From an uncultured Prevotella sp. (GTDB lineage: Bacteria; Bacteroidota; Bacteroidia; Bacteroidales; Bacteroidaceae), in contig CAMBBY010000023.1 of the NCBI GenBank assembly GCA_945863825.1, positions 1-9,084 of the forward strand: a stretch of 9,084 nt of DNA. The letters are read 5' to 3'. Below, one piece after another: positions 1 through 6,754 of this stretch. The translations under genes were made by a program, and so were the position numbers. Under the pieces are notes generated by a model. It did no database searches, was not told the origin of the DNA, and saw only the letters and a program-made list of their open reading frames with translations. Each line of letters opens with the position of its first letter. The stretch's first letter is position 1.

Positions 1-300
1 CGGATGCGTAACCGTGAGGAAGTGCTGGCGAAACTGAAGAAAGCTTGTCCGCTGGCAGCAAACATTTTTACCAATATGGTTGCTCCACACTTTGCGTTTA
101 TTGATACAGAACAGAATATGGGGGCTGTGGTGGTGGAGATGAAGGCTCCTGCACAGACGAACAGCATTGCCGACTATCTGCACGAGAAGGTGGTGGAGAA
201 AGCCATGGAACTGATGAAGTATAATCTGAATCTGTATGTGGAGCTGGACGAGAAATGTCCGTTTGCACAATGGAAGAGTGATTTGAAAAATATGAAATAA
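1..300 (+). CDS. Unrecognised protein, probably the C-terminal part of a longer gene
   Basis: The reading frame is open from the first base of the window and ends in TAA at 298-300. An ATG at position 4 could be a true start (98 residues), but the codon before it is also open, so a truncated longer gene is just as likely. The visible protein is soluble, with no signal peptide or membrane segment. It has alternating charged helices and a few cysteines (in the stretches KKACPLA and DEKCPFA). I do not recognise the family and assign no function. The aminotransferase gene starts 4 bases after its stop, so the two are almost certainly co-transcribed, and this protein may belong to the same metabolic step. 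Confidence 0.6.
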   Translation, partial: RMRNREEVLAKLKKACPLAANIFTNMVAPHFAFIDTEQNMGAVVVEMKAPAQTNSIADYLHEKVVEKAMELMKYNLNLYVELDEKCPFAQWKSDLKNMK

Positions 301-304
301 GCAT

Positions 305-1567
305 ATGAATAACGAACTAACAATATCGACTCGTGGTGTTCAGATGCCCGAGTCACCAATCCGCAAACTTGCACCTCTCGCCTATAAAGCAGAGGATGAA
401 GGGGTCAAGATTTATAGGTTGAATATCGGACAACCCGATTTACCTACGCCTCAGAAAGCATTGGACGCTCTAAAAAACGTGAACCGTTCAACGCTGGAGT
501 ATTCACCATCCCAAGGTTATCGCTCTTTGCGTAATGCCTTAGTGAACTACTATGAGCGTTACCAAATTAAACTCCATGCTGATGATATTATCATCACTTG
601 TGGTGGAAGTGAGGCTGTACTCTTTGCCTTCATGAGCTGCTTGAACCCTGGTGACGAGATCATTGTTCCCGAGCCAGCTTACGCCAATTATATGGCATTC
701 GCTGTTTCTGCGGGTGCGGTTATTAGGACGATAACAACAACGATAGAAGAAGGATTTTGTTTACCAAAAGTAGAGAGGTTCGAGGAACTGATCAACGAGC
801 GAACGAAGGCTATCCTGATCTGCAATCCGAACAATCCAACGGGTTATCTCTATACGCAGAAGGAGATGAACCAGATTCGCGACTTGGTGAAGAAGCACAA
901 CCTGTATCTGTTCTCGGACGAGGTGTATCGCGAGTTCATCTACACGGGGTCGCCTTATATCTCGGCAATGCACCTTGAAGGCATCGAACAGAATGTGGTG
1001 CTGATTGACTCGGTGTCGAAGCGTTACAGCGAGTGCGGCATCCGCATTGGTGCTTTGATCACAAAGAATGAGGCTGTGAGGAAGACCGTGATGAAGTTCT
1101 GTCAGGCGCGACTCTCGCCACCACTGATCGGTCAGATTGTGGCAGAGGCTTCGATTGAAGGCACGGAGGCGTACAGCCGTGAGGTGTACGAGGAGTATCT
1201 GGAGCGCAGGAAGACGCTGATAGATGGGGTGAACCGCATCCCGGGTTGCTACACGCCCATCCCGATGGGTGCGTTCTATACGGTAGCCAAACTGCCGGTG
1301 GATGATGCCGAGAAGTTCTGTGCATGGTGCCTTTCGGATTTCCGCTATACGGACGAGAAGACGGCTTCCCTGACTCCATCAGGACATGTGGCAGAGGTAA
1401 AGGCCGAAACCATCATGATGGCTCCAGCAGCGGGCTTTTACACCACACCAGGCAGTGGCGTGAACCAAGTGCGACTGGCGTATGTGCTGTGTAAGGAGGA
1501 TATACAGAGAGCGCTGATGATACTGGAGAAGGCGATTGAACAATATAATGCTATGAAAAATGAATAA
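305..1567 (+). CDS. PLP-dependent class I/II aminotransferase (aspartate aminotransferase-like)
   Basis: This is a complete 420-residue fold-type I aminotransferase, expected to be a cytoplasmic homodimer that moves an amino group between an amino acid and a 2-oxo acid using pyridoxal phosphate. Family landmarks are in order: the N-terminal LNIGQPDLPTP segment near residue 40, NPNNPTG at 174-180 (Asn177 contacts the PLP ring), SDEVY at 204-208 (Asp205 pairs with the pyridine nitrogen, Tyr208 with the ring oxygen), SVSKRYS with the Schiff-base Lys239, and Arg390 in VRLAYV, which binds the substrate carboxylate. The length is slightly above the usual roughly 390-400, and the stretch around 340-375 may hold an insert. 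The exact substrate cannot be read from sequence; aspartate or a related amino acid is a guess. The start is the ATG 4 bases after the previous stop, with no Shine-Dalgarno motif, as is normal in Bacteroidota. Confidence 0.93.
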   Translation: MNNELTISTRGVQMPESPIRKLAPLAYKAEDEGVKIYRLNIGQPDLPTPQKALDALKNVNRSTLEYSPSQGYRSLRNALVNYYERYQIKLHADDIIITCGGSEAVLFAFMSCLNPGDEIIVPEPAYANYMAFAVSAGAVIRTITTTIEEGFCLPKVERFEELINERTKAILICNPNNPTGYLYTQKEMNQIRDLVKKHNLYLFSDEVYREFIYTGSPYISAMHLEGIEQNVVLIDSVSKRYSECGIRIGALITKNEAVRKTVMKFCQARLSPPLIGQIVAEASIEGTEAYSREVYEEYLERRKTLIDGVNRIPGCYTPIPMGAFYTVAKLPVDDAEKFCAWCLSDFRYTDEKTASLTPSGHVAEVKAETIMMAPAAGFYTTPGSGVNQVRLAYVLCKEDIQRALMILEKAIEQYNAMKNE

Positions 1568-1581
1568 ACTGAAGGTGTTTG

Positions 1582-1628
1582 CAAAAGGGGTATGGCAATT
1601 TGTGTCGTACCTCTTTTGGCCTCAAAAG
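1582..1628 (+). terminator. Intergenic hairpin with two alternative pairings, possible terminator or attenuator
   Basis: Bases 1582-1594 pair with 1606-1618 over 13 base pairs, two of them G-U wobbles, around an 11-base loop. The 3' arm CTTTTG (1613-1618) can instead pair with a second copy of CAAAAG at 1623-1628 around a 4-base loop (GCCT). The two structures exclude each other. No U-tract follows the stem, so it is not a textbook intrinsic terminator. It lies wholly between the aminotransferase stop and the likely cupin start at 1645, where a processing site, partial terminator or attenuator would sit. The pairing is seen directly; the function is inferred. Confidence 0.4.
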
Positions 1629-1644
1629 ACAGATAAAACAAGAT

Positions 1645-2093
1645 ATGATTCAAATCGATAAACAGCTCATACAGCAACTGTTAGATCAAGCGGTTGTGAA
1701 TCCTCGACTCCGGCAGAGTTACGACCTAAGAAATAATGAGGATGATGGCAGCCAGCGGTTGCTCTATGCCCTTATGCCTGGAACAAAGGTGGCTTTACAC
1801 CGACACCCGAACAGCAACGAGACTTCGTCTGCTTGTGCGGAAAGGTGGTGGAAGTACTGTATGAGGAGGATTCTGTCGTTGCTGATTTCCCCATGGGCAT
1901 GGATGCGCAAGATGTACCCAATAGCAAACGACTCAAGGAATCAGCACGCTACATGCTGGATCTTTCAATAGGGAACATTGGGTGTGTAGTACCCAAGGGG
2001 GCATGGCATACCATTGAGGTTTTGGAACCAAGTGTTATTCTCGAAACAAAAGAAGGAAAATACGGTGATGATGGAACGGAATCATTTGCGTAG
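1645..2093 (+). pseudogene. WbuC-family cupin metalloprotein, broken by a one-base frameshift
   Basis: Two overlapping frames together encode one 149-residue cupin of the WbuC family, small metal-binding beta-barrel proteins often found in surface-polysaccharide gene clusters; their reaction is not well defined. The first frame (from ATG 1645) gives cupin motif 1 as LHRHPNSNET, with ligands His52, His54 and Glu59. The frame is then lost at 1824-1825, where TT stands where TTT is needed. Restoring one T gives an unbroken run into FVCLCGKVVEVLYEED, ending in motif 2 (GAWHTIEVLE, His122) and a TAG at 2091-2093. As written, the protein would stop at 1971 after 108 residues and lack the second half of the barrel. 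A deletion in a short T run may be a real mutation or a sequencing or assembly error. An in-frame ATG at 1579 is rejected because it lies before the intergenic hairpin and adds non-family residues. Confidence 0.85.
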
Positions 2094-2105
2094 TAAATCT
2101 TGATT

Positions 2106-3353
2106 ATGAAGATAAATATTTGGTTTGATGATGGCAGATGCTCTCGATGTTATGCGCCATCTTTCGATAGAAATCTTGTCATAGCAAAGGAGGATGAACA
2201 AGTATGGGCTGAGTACCTCACCAAGAAAATTGGAGAGTTGCTTACTCCTGATGCTATTGATACTCCAGAGTTCAAGATGGCAGTGGAAAAGGTTCGAAAA
2301 GATCGAGAAAGAGCATTGAGGTTCGAACTCCGCAGAGAAAAGGAACGTGAGGATTACCATCGGCGTAAGGTGATGGCTCGTCCAAAGATTACCTTCATCC
2401 CCAAAGGACTGACTGTTGACTATGAGAAGGAGTATGCTGTTTTCTTTGACCAGGAGGTGTCATTTTGTCCTATAGACTCGGATGATTTCCTGTACCAGCT
2501 ACGCCTGATAAACCGCTGGCAGGATAAGTCTGTTCCTCAGATTATCGAGATGGGCAGACCGGATGCTGCCTATGCGATAGCTATTGAGCTTTGCCGGCAC
2601 ATTCCATTATTCTTGAATCGAGACGATCTGCAAGAGTATATCCAAGAGAACAAGCCACGTATCAAAAAGATGATTGTCGGGAGTTTCTCGGCTTTGGCTT
2701 CATCCGTGAAAGCATGGAACAACGAGGAGAAACGCCTGTATGTGAACAACTTCATCTTTGAGCAGTCGAAGCAATATGCCGACTTCAAGGGATTGCAGAA
2801 GACGCTCATACAGATGATGATCTCAGAACCTTTTATAGGTGAACCTATACAGGTGACTCGTGAAATGAGTGATGAAGAGGAATATCAGGCACGTCAAGAG
2901 CAAAGACGTAAAGAATTTGAAGAACGTGTCCGAATGGTTGAAGAACGAGAAGCAAAATCTCTTATCCCTCTGAACCAAAACTATGAGTCGATGATCTTCA
3001 ACAGGCGTAATGTCACATGGGATCTCACTATCATTGATATACAAGTAATCCGGGAAGCCAAACTAATCAAAACTCTTGCTGAAATCGGTGACTATATTAC
3101 TGCAGCAACAAACTTCCTGCAACTGACCAAGTCCATGTGCAAGCACTTCATCGAAGACGAGCATTATAACTACTTTGATGACCTGTACGCTCCCGAATAC
3201 ACCATCCATGATCTTGTAGATTATTTCAACAGGCTCATCAGCCAAGGGAAGTTACCCGAAGATGTAAAGAACTACCTCCACAAAAGATGGGCAGAAATCC
3301 AGACCTACGAAGCCTGCACTGATTATGGCTTGCTTAGTCGGTACAAGCTATAA
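2106..3353 (+). CDS. Unrecognised 415-residue charged protein, first gene of the putative defence block
   Basis: I do not recognise this protein. It is soluble, with no signal peptide or membrane segments. It begins with a short beta-like segment and a CSRC pair (Cys12, Cys15). A strongly charged, probably helical or coiled-coil stretch follows at about residues 57-90, and a second Glu/Arg-rich stretch lies at about 254-286. The last third looks mostly helical. No Walker, nuclease or methylase motif is visible. The ATG at 2106 is chosen over an upstream TTG at 2100. It starts 12 bases after the cupin stop and ends 14 bases before the HA-domain gene, so it reads as part of one transcription unit with what follows. 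A role as sensor, scaffold or target-binding subunit of the defence block is possible, but rests on neighbourhood alone. Confidence 0.8.
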   Translation: MKINIWFDDGRCSRCYAPSFDRNLVIAKEDEQVWAEYLTKKIGELLTPDAIDTPEFKMAVEKVRKDRERALRFELRREKEREDYHRRKVMARPKITFIPKGLTVDYEKEYAVFFDQEVSFCPIDSDDFLYQLRLINRWQDKSVPQIIEMGRPDAAYAIAIELCRHIPLFLNRDDLQEYIQENKPRIKKMIVGSFSALASSVKAWNNEEKRLYVNNFIFEQSKQYADFKGLQKTLIQMMISEPFIGEPIQVTREMSDEEEYQARQEQRRKEFEERVRMVEEREAKSLIPLNQNYESMIFNRRNVTWDLTIIDIQVIREAKLIKTLAEIGDYITAATNFLQLTKSMCKHFIEDEHYNYFDDLYAPEYTIHDLVDYFNRLISQGKLPEDVKNYLHKRWAEIQTYEACTDYGLLSRYKL

Positions 3354-3367
3354 ATCTTTCAAAAGAT
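3354..3367. repeat. Perfect 6+6 inverted repeat filling the whole intergenic gap
   Basis: The 14 bases between the TAA of the 415-residue gene and the ATG of the HA-domain gene are ATCTTT, CA, AAAGAT, a perfect palindromic arrangement with no base left over. As RNA it could form a 5-bp stem with a TCAA tetraloop just before the start codon. It may affect translation of the small gene or may be chance; a repeat of this size is not rare in AT-rich DNA. Confidence 0.35.
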
Positions 3368-3607
3368 ATGTCAAGCAAAAATGACTCCAACTGGTATCAA
3401 AACTATGAGGCTCTCAAAGCCTACATTCTTGAGCGCGGTCATCTGCCAGATAAACATGTGGTAGAGAACCGCGCTTTGCTTTCCTGGGCGAAATACCAGA
3501 GGAAGAAGATAAAAGAAGGTATACTTGATGACGAGAAGCGAGAAATGTTTGAAGCATTACTCGCCACTCGATCAACCGAACATACTGGGGGAAGAAGGAA
3601 ATTATAA
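3368..3607 (+). CDS. Small stand-alone helicase-associated (HA) domain protein
   Basis: This 79-residue protein is essentially one helicase-associated domain (HA, PF03457 type) and nothing else. The pattern is typical: a Trp near the start (NWYQNYEAL), a GHLPDKHVVENRALLSW core, an Arg/Lys-rich WAKYQRKKIKEG helix, then LDDEKREMFEALL. HA domains normally occur as tandem repeats at the C-terminus of bacterial superfamily 2 helicases and are presumed to bind nucleic acid. Here there is no helicase in the same frame or next to it. The gene lies between the 415-residue protein and the ATPase, with gaps of 14 and 17 bases, so it is probably made with them. It could supply nucleic-acid binding to the ATPase/nuclease complex. 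It could also be the remnant of a lost helicase, but the clean start, stop and spacing argue for a real small gene. Confidence 0.78.
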   Translation: MSSKNDSNWYQNYEALKAYILERGHLPDKHVVENRALLSWAKYQRKKIKEGILDDEKREMFEALLATRSTEHTGGRRKL

Positions 3608-3624
3608 ATATCGATAAACTAATC

Positions 3625-5559
3625 ATGAGAATTATAGGACTATACATATACGATTCACCGTTCAAGTCTGTCAATAAGGTGTTGAAGAAAGGATGGTATC
3701 CTTTGGGTTATTATCCTGAGCCCGAGGAGGGAACTGAGTACGTCATCCCTAAAAGAGGCGAAACTATTGCCCACCTATATGACTTGCATAAGACTCCACA
3801 TATTGAGGTTTCATGTATTGTCGGTAAGAATGGCTGTGGTAAATCTACTTTGCTAGAGGTGTTGTATCGAGTGATTAATAATTTCGCTCTATGGGTATTG
3901 AGTGATAAAGCAAAGAATAACCATGGTCGCCACCTGAATTCAGCGAAAGGTGTGTATGCAGACCTGTACTATGAACAGGGAAACAAAGTACATAAAATCG
4001 TATGCAAAGATACCGAGATAAAGTTTTTTGTTGAGAATGCGAACCATATTTTGACAGAGTACATATTGCCGAAAGAAACAGCCCGCTTAGATATATTCAA
4101 TGAATTTTTCTATACGATAAGTACAAACTACAGCCTTTACTCTCTTAATGAAGATGAATATGTTGAAGCATTAGAAGACAATAGGACAATAGATGGAGAC
4201 TGGGTGGATGGCATGTTTCACAAGAATGATGGCTACCTTGCTCCGGTTGTAGTTACTCCATTTCGCGACCACGGCATAGTGGATATTGAGAATGAGAATA
4301 ACCTGGCTCAGCAGAGAGTAATGGCCATCGCATTGTTGGATTATGCGCAAGGAAATAAAAGCTTTCTGCAAGGATATATTCCGACAGGTGTAGTCTATAA
4401 TTTCAATGGTACGTATAGGTCTCAGCGCGAGAAAAATTATTCAGAAAATTGGAAAGATCTTTTTAATCACCAACCAAAAGAAACCGTAAGTAGTATTGTT
4501 GCTAAATTTTCCGATAAGTGGAAAGCCATATTGAAGGCAGACAAATATAAGGTTTCGGATGATGTAAAGGATATGTGTATCTACTATCTTGCATATAAGT
4601 CTTTTAAGATTTGCATGAAGTATGATGATTATTGGAACATGTTCGGTACAGACTCTCTTTTGGAGCATAACAAGAAAAGACTTGTAGCAAATCCAGACGG
4701 AAACGGATGGATTAATTCAAATAATGACAAATTTGAATCTGTTGTTCAAGCGCTTTCTAACGAGAAGAACAAAAGCCATATTTCATTGAAGGTACGCCAG
4801 TGTCTGAAATTTGCAGAGGGAGGTATCTATACTAACAAATTTGATTTCGTAGAATTGAAGAACATCAAGGATAAAGCCGGATATGCAATAGAAAACTTTG
4901 ACGATGCGGTAAGGGCATTGCCTCCAGCCTTTATGAATCCGCAGTTGAGAATATGCAAGACCGATGCAAACGGGGAAGCTATAAAAGGAACGGAAATGTT
5001 TATGAAGAGAATGAGCAGCGGCGAGCGTCAGATGTTATACACGTGCAGCTACGTTCTTTATCATCTGAAGAATTTGCAGAGTGTCGTAAAGTCGGATAAT
5101 TGTCATCCGTATAACTACGTCAATCTGATTTTTGACGAAGCGGAATTGTACTTCCATCCAGAATATCAACGCAAGTTCCTTGATATGCTTCTGAAATATA
5201 TCGAAGGCTGTAATTTGGATTCGGAAAAGATCCTGGGTATAAACATTGTAATTGTGACTCATTCGCCTTTCATTCTGAGTGACATGCTTGTACAGAATAC
5301 GCTGTATCTTACAGAGAATGGCCCTCGGGTGCTTGCCAAGCAGACTTTTGGCGGAAACTATTACGATATGCTTTGCAATAGCTTTATGTTTACTGACTCT
5401 GCAATGGGCGAAGTTGCAAGACAAAGGATTAAAGAGTGGATTACAGAGAAGAACAGGAAGCAGGAGGTGGACACAAGAGAGATGACTAACCTCATTGGAG
5501 ATCCGCTGCTTCTGAATTATTTGACTTCAAGAATATATAGCGAGCATGTACAAGATTAA
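3625..5559 (+). CDS. ABC-type AAA family ATPase, PtuA-like (Septu-type defence ATPase)
   Basis: This 644-residue cytoplasmic ATPase has the motifs of the ABC/SMC-like AAA proteins found in defence systems. These are Walker A GKNGCGKST at 67-75 (Lys73), an ABC-type signature MSSGERQ at 463-469, Walker B LIFDE at 501-505 followed by the AELYFHPEYQR element typical of this group, and an H-loop THSPF with His546. A large insert of about 380 residues separates Walker A from the signature and probably carries the system-specific part; no long coiled coil is obvious in it. There is no TOPRIM domain after the H-loop, so it is not an OLD nuclease. The 14-base overlap with the HNH gene implies translational coupling and a shared complex. 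In Septu the PtuA ATPase pairs with the PtuB HNH nuclease, and this pair fits that layout. The exact subtype cannot be fixed without a search. Confidence 0.9.
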   Translation: MRIIGLYIYDSPFKSVNKVLKKGWYPLGYYPEPEEGTEYVIPKRGETIAHLYDLHKTPHIEVSCIVGKNGCGKSTLLEVLYRVINNFALWVLSDKAKNNHGRHLNSAKGVYADLYYEQGNKVHKIVCKDTEIKFFVENANHILTEYILPKETARLDIFNEFFYTISTNYSLYSLNEDEYVEALEDNRTIDGDWVDGMFHKNDGYLAPVVVTPFRDHGIVDIENENNLAQQRVMAIALLDYAQGNKSFLQGYIPTGVVYNFNGTYRSQREKNYSENWKDLFNHQPKETVSSIVAKFSDKWKAILKADKYKVSDDVKDMCIYYLAYKSFKICMKYDDYWNMFGTDSLLEHNKKRLVANPDGNGWINSNNDKFESVVQALSNEKNKSHISLKVRQCLKFAEGGIYTNKFDFVELKNIKDKAGYAIENFDDAVRALPPAFMNPQLRICKTDANGEAIKGTEMFMKRMSSGERQMLYTCSYVLYHLKNLQSVVKSDNCHPYNYVNLIFDEAELYFHPEYQRKFLDMLLKYIEGCNLDSEKILGINIVIVTHSPFILSDMLVQNTLYLTENGPRVLAKQTFGGNYYDMLCNSFMFTDSAMGEVARQRIKEWITEKNRKQEVDTREMTNLIGDPLLLNYLTSRIYSEHVQD

Positions 5560-6700
5560 TAAATCGCAGAATGAACTCGCGGTATTGCGGAATGGGTACT
5601 TCATCAGCTTCAAGGACTATGTCAGAAAGGTAATTTATCCGTTTGTAAGAGATGATTATCGCGAATCTTTCACAAAGTCCGTAGGTCAAAAACCGAAGAT
5701 GTTGCTGACTATGCGGGTAAATGATAATTCTCAGACTTACAATTTCCTGACCCAATGCATGAATGATGATACGTTCTTGCGGAAGGTACTTGCCGGTTCT
5801 GTACAAGAGCAGATTGATTTGATACAAGATTTAATTCAGAATGGACATATTGATTGTATCAAGAATCTAACAAAAAAACGAGCAGTTTCGAACGGATGGC
5901 ATGATGGTGATACGGTAGATGACTTTAATACCATAATCAAAGAGATCTTTGTGACGCGACTATTTGATGGGAAGAATTTGGCCGATGAAAATTGTGCTTT
6001 AGACAAGGATTGGTTTGTAAAAAATCTCGGGTTGAGAATATGCCCTTATTGTGGTAGAGCATATATTTACCGAGTAGTAAAGGCAGGCAGGAACGGACTG
6101 GTTTCTGTAAAGCCTCAGATTGACCACTTCCTTCCTAAAAGCGCATATCCCTTCCTCGCTCTGAGTTTTATGAACTTGATACCATGCTGTTCACAGTGCA
6201 ATATGAGTCCGTGTAAAGTGGATAATGACCCGTTGGATGATAGTCATCAAAGTATAACAAAGCTGATGCATCCTTATTATTTTGATGAAGAGAATATCCT
6301 TTTCAGATACGGACTTCAATCTGCTGATTTATTTAATTCAGACAGCTATTTGGTTGGTGTAGGTTATTCAACAAGGGATTATAAGCATGGATATAACCAT
6401 TTTTTAGCCATTGACAAATTGTATGCTGAGCACAGACAAGAAGTGTGCAACATGTTTGGTAGAGCAGAGGCATTTCGTGCAGCAACAAATAACTTATACA
6501 GTGGCGTTGGCGTTTCTAATCCCTCTTTTCCCTTGTTGTCGTATGCCATCTTAGGCTATGCTCTCAACCCTGATGAAGAGTCAAAGCAACTTTTGTATAA
6601 ATTCAAGAAAGATATACTTTTACAGATGTTTAATTCTTCTCCAGTTGGTAAAACATACTATTATGATTGGCAAGGAGTAGAGGCGATTTTTCATACATGA
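5546..6700 (+). CDS. HNH nuclease, PtuB-like effector of the ATPase/nuclease pair
   Basis: This 384-residue protein has a central HNH (beta-beta-alpha metal) nuclease domain. A zinc knuckle is formed by CPYC (Cys166, Cys169) and CSQC (Cys215, Cys218). Between them lies IDHFLPKS with Asp193 and the general-base His194, then Asn210 in SFMNLIP, and Asn219 where many members have the last His or Asn. The DHF-PKS-YP-LALS-NLIP pattern is the form usually paired with AAA ATPases in phage defence. The flanking N-terminal (about 160 residues) and C-terminal regions are not recognised and may contact the ATPase. Expected activity is cleavage of DNA, possibly also RNA, when released or activated by the ATPase. 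The ATG at 5546 overlaps the ATPase gene by 14 bases. A perfect hairpin begins in its last codons. Confidence 0.9.
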   Translation: MYKINKSQNELAVLRNGYFISFKDYVRKVIYPFVRDDYRESFTKSVGQKPKMLLTMRVNDNSQTYNFLTQCMNDDTFLRKVLAGSVQEQIDLIQDLIQNGHIDCIKNLTKKRAVSNGWHDGDTVDDFNTIIKEIFVTRLFDGKNLADENCALDKDWFVKNLGLRICPYCGRAYIYRVVKAGRNGLVSVKPQIDHFLPKSAYPFLALSFMNLIPCCSQCNMSPCKVDNDPLDDSHQSITKLMHPYYFDEENILFRYGLQSADLFNSDSYLVGVGYSTRDYKHGYNHFLAIDKLYAEHRQEVCNMFGRAEAFRAATNNLYSGVGVSNPSFPLLSYAILGYALNPDEESKQLLYKFKKDILLQMFNSSPVGKTYYYDWQGVEAIFHT

Positions 6701-6720
6701 TGTTTTTACACCAACATCAT
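6697..6720 (+). terminator. Perfect 8-bp hairpin spanning the HNH stop codon
   Basis: ATGATGTT (6697-6704) is followed by an 8-base loop and its exact reverse complement AACATCAT (6713-6720). The TGA stop of the HNH gene lies inside the left arm. The stem is AT-rich and the following bases are only moderately T-rich, so it would be a weak terminator at most. It may lower transcription into, or trim the mRNA ahead of, the PIN gene. Confidence 0.4.
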
Positions 6721-6754
6721 CTTACTATTTTGAATTAACAAAAAAACTCAATAT

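Noticed and set aside
1579..1644. Upstream ATG at 1579 as start of the cupin gene
   Set aside because: It lies before the intergenic hairpin and would add 22 residues not fitting the family; ATG 1645 gives a normal cupin N-terminus.
5035..5424. Minus-strand 129-residue frame
   Set aside because: It lies wholly inside the conserved signature, Walker B and H-loop coding part of the ATPase gene and shows no domain of its own.
3625..5559. OLD-family nuclease (Gabija GajA-like) reading of the ATPase
   Set aside because: No TOPRIM-like segment follows the H-loop; only about 95 residues remain and they look like the usual tail of PtuA-like ATPases.
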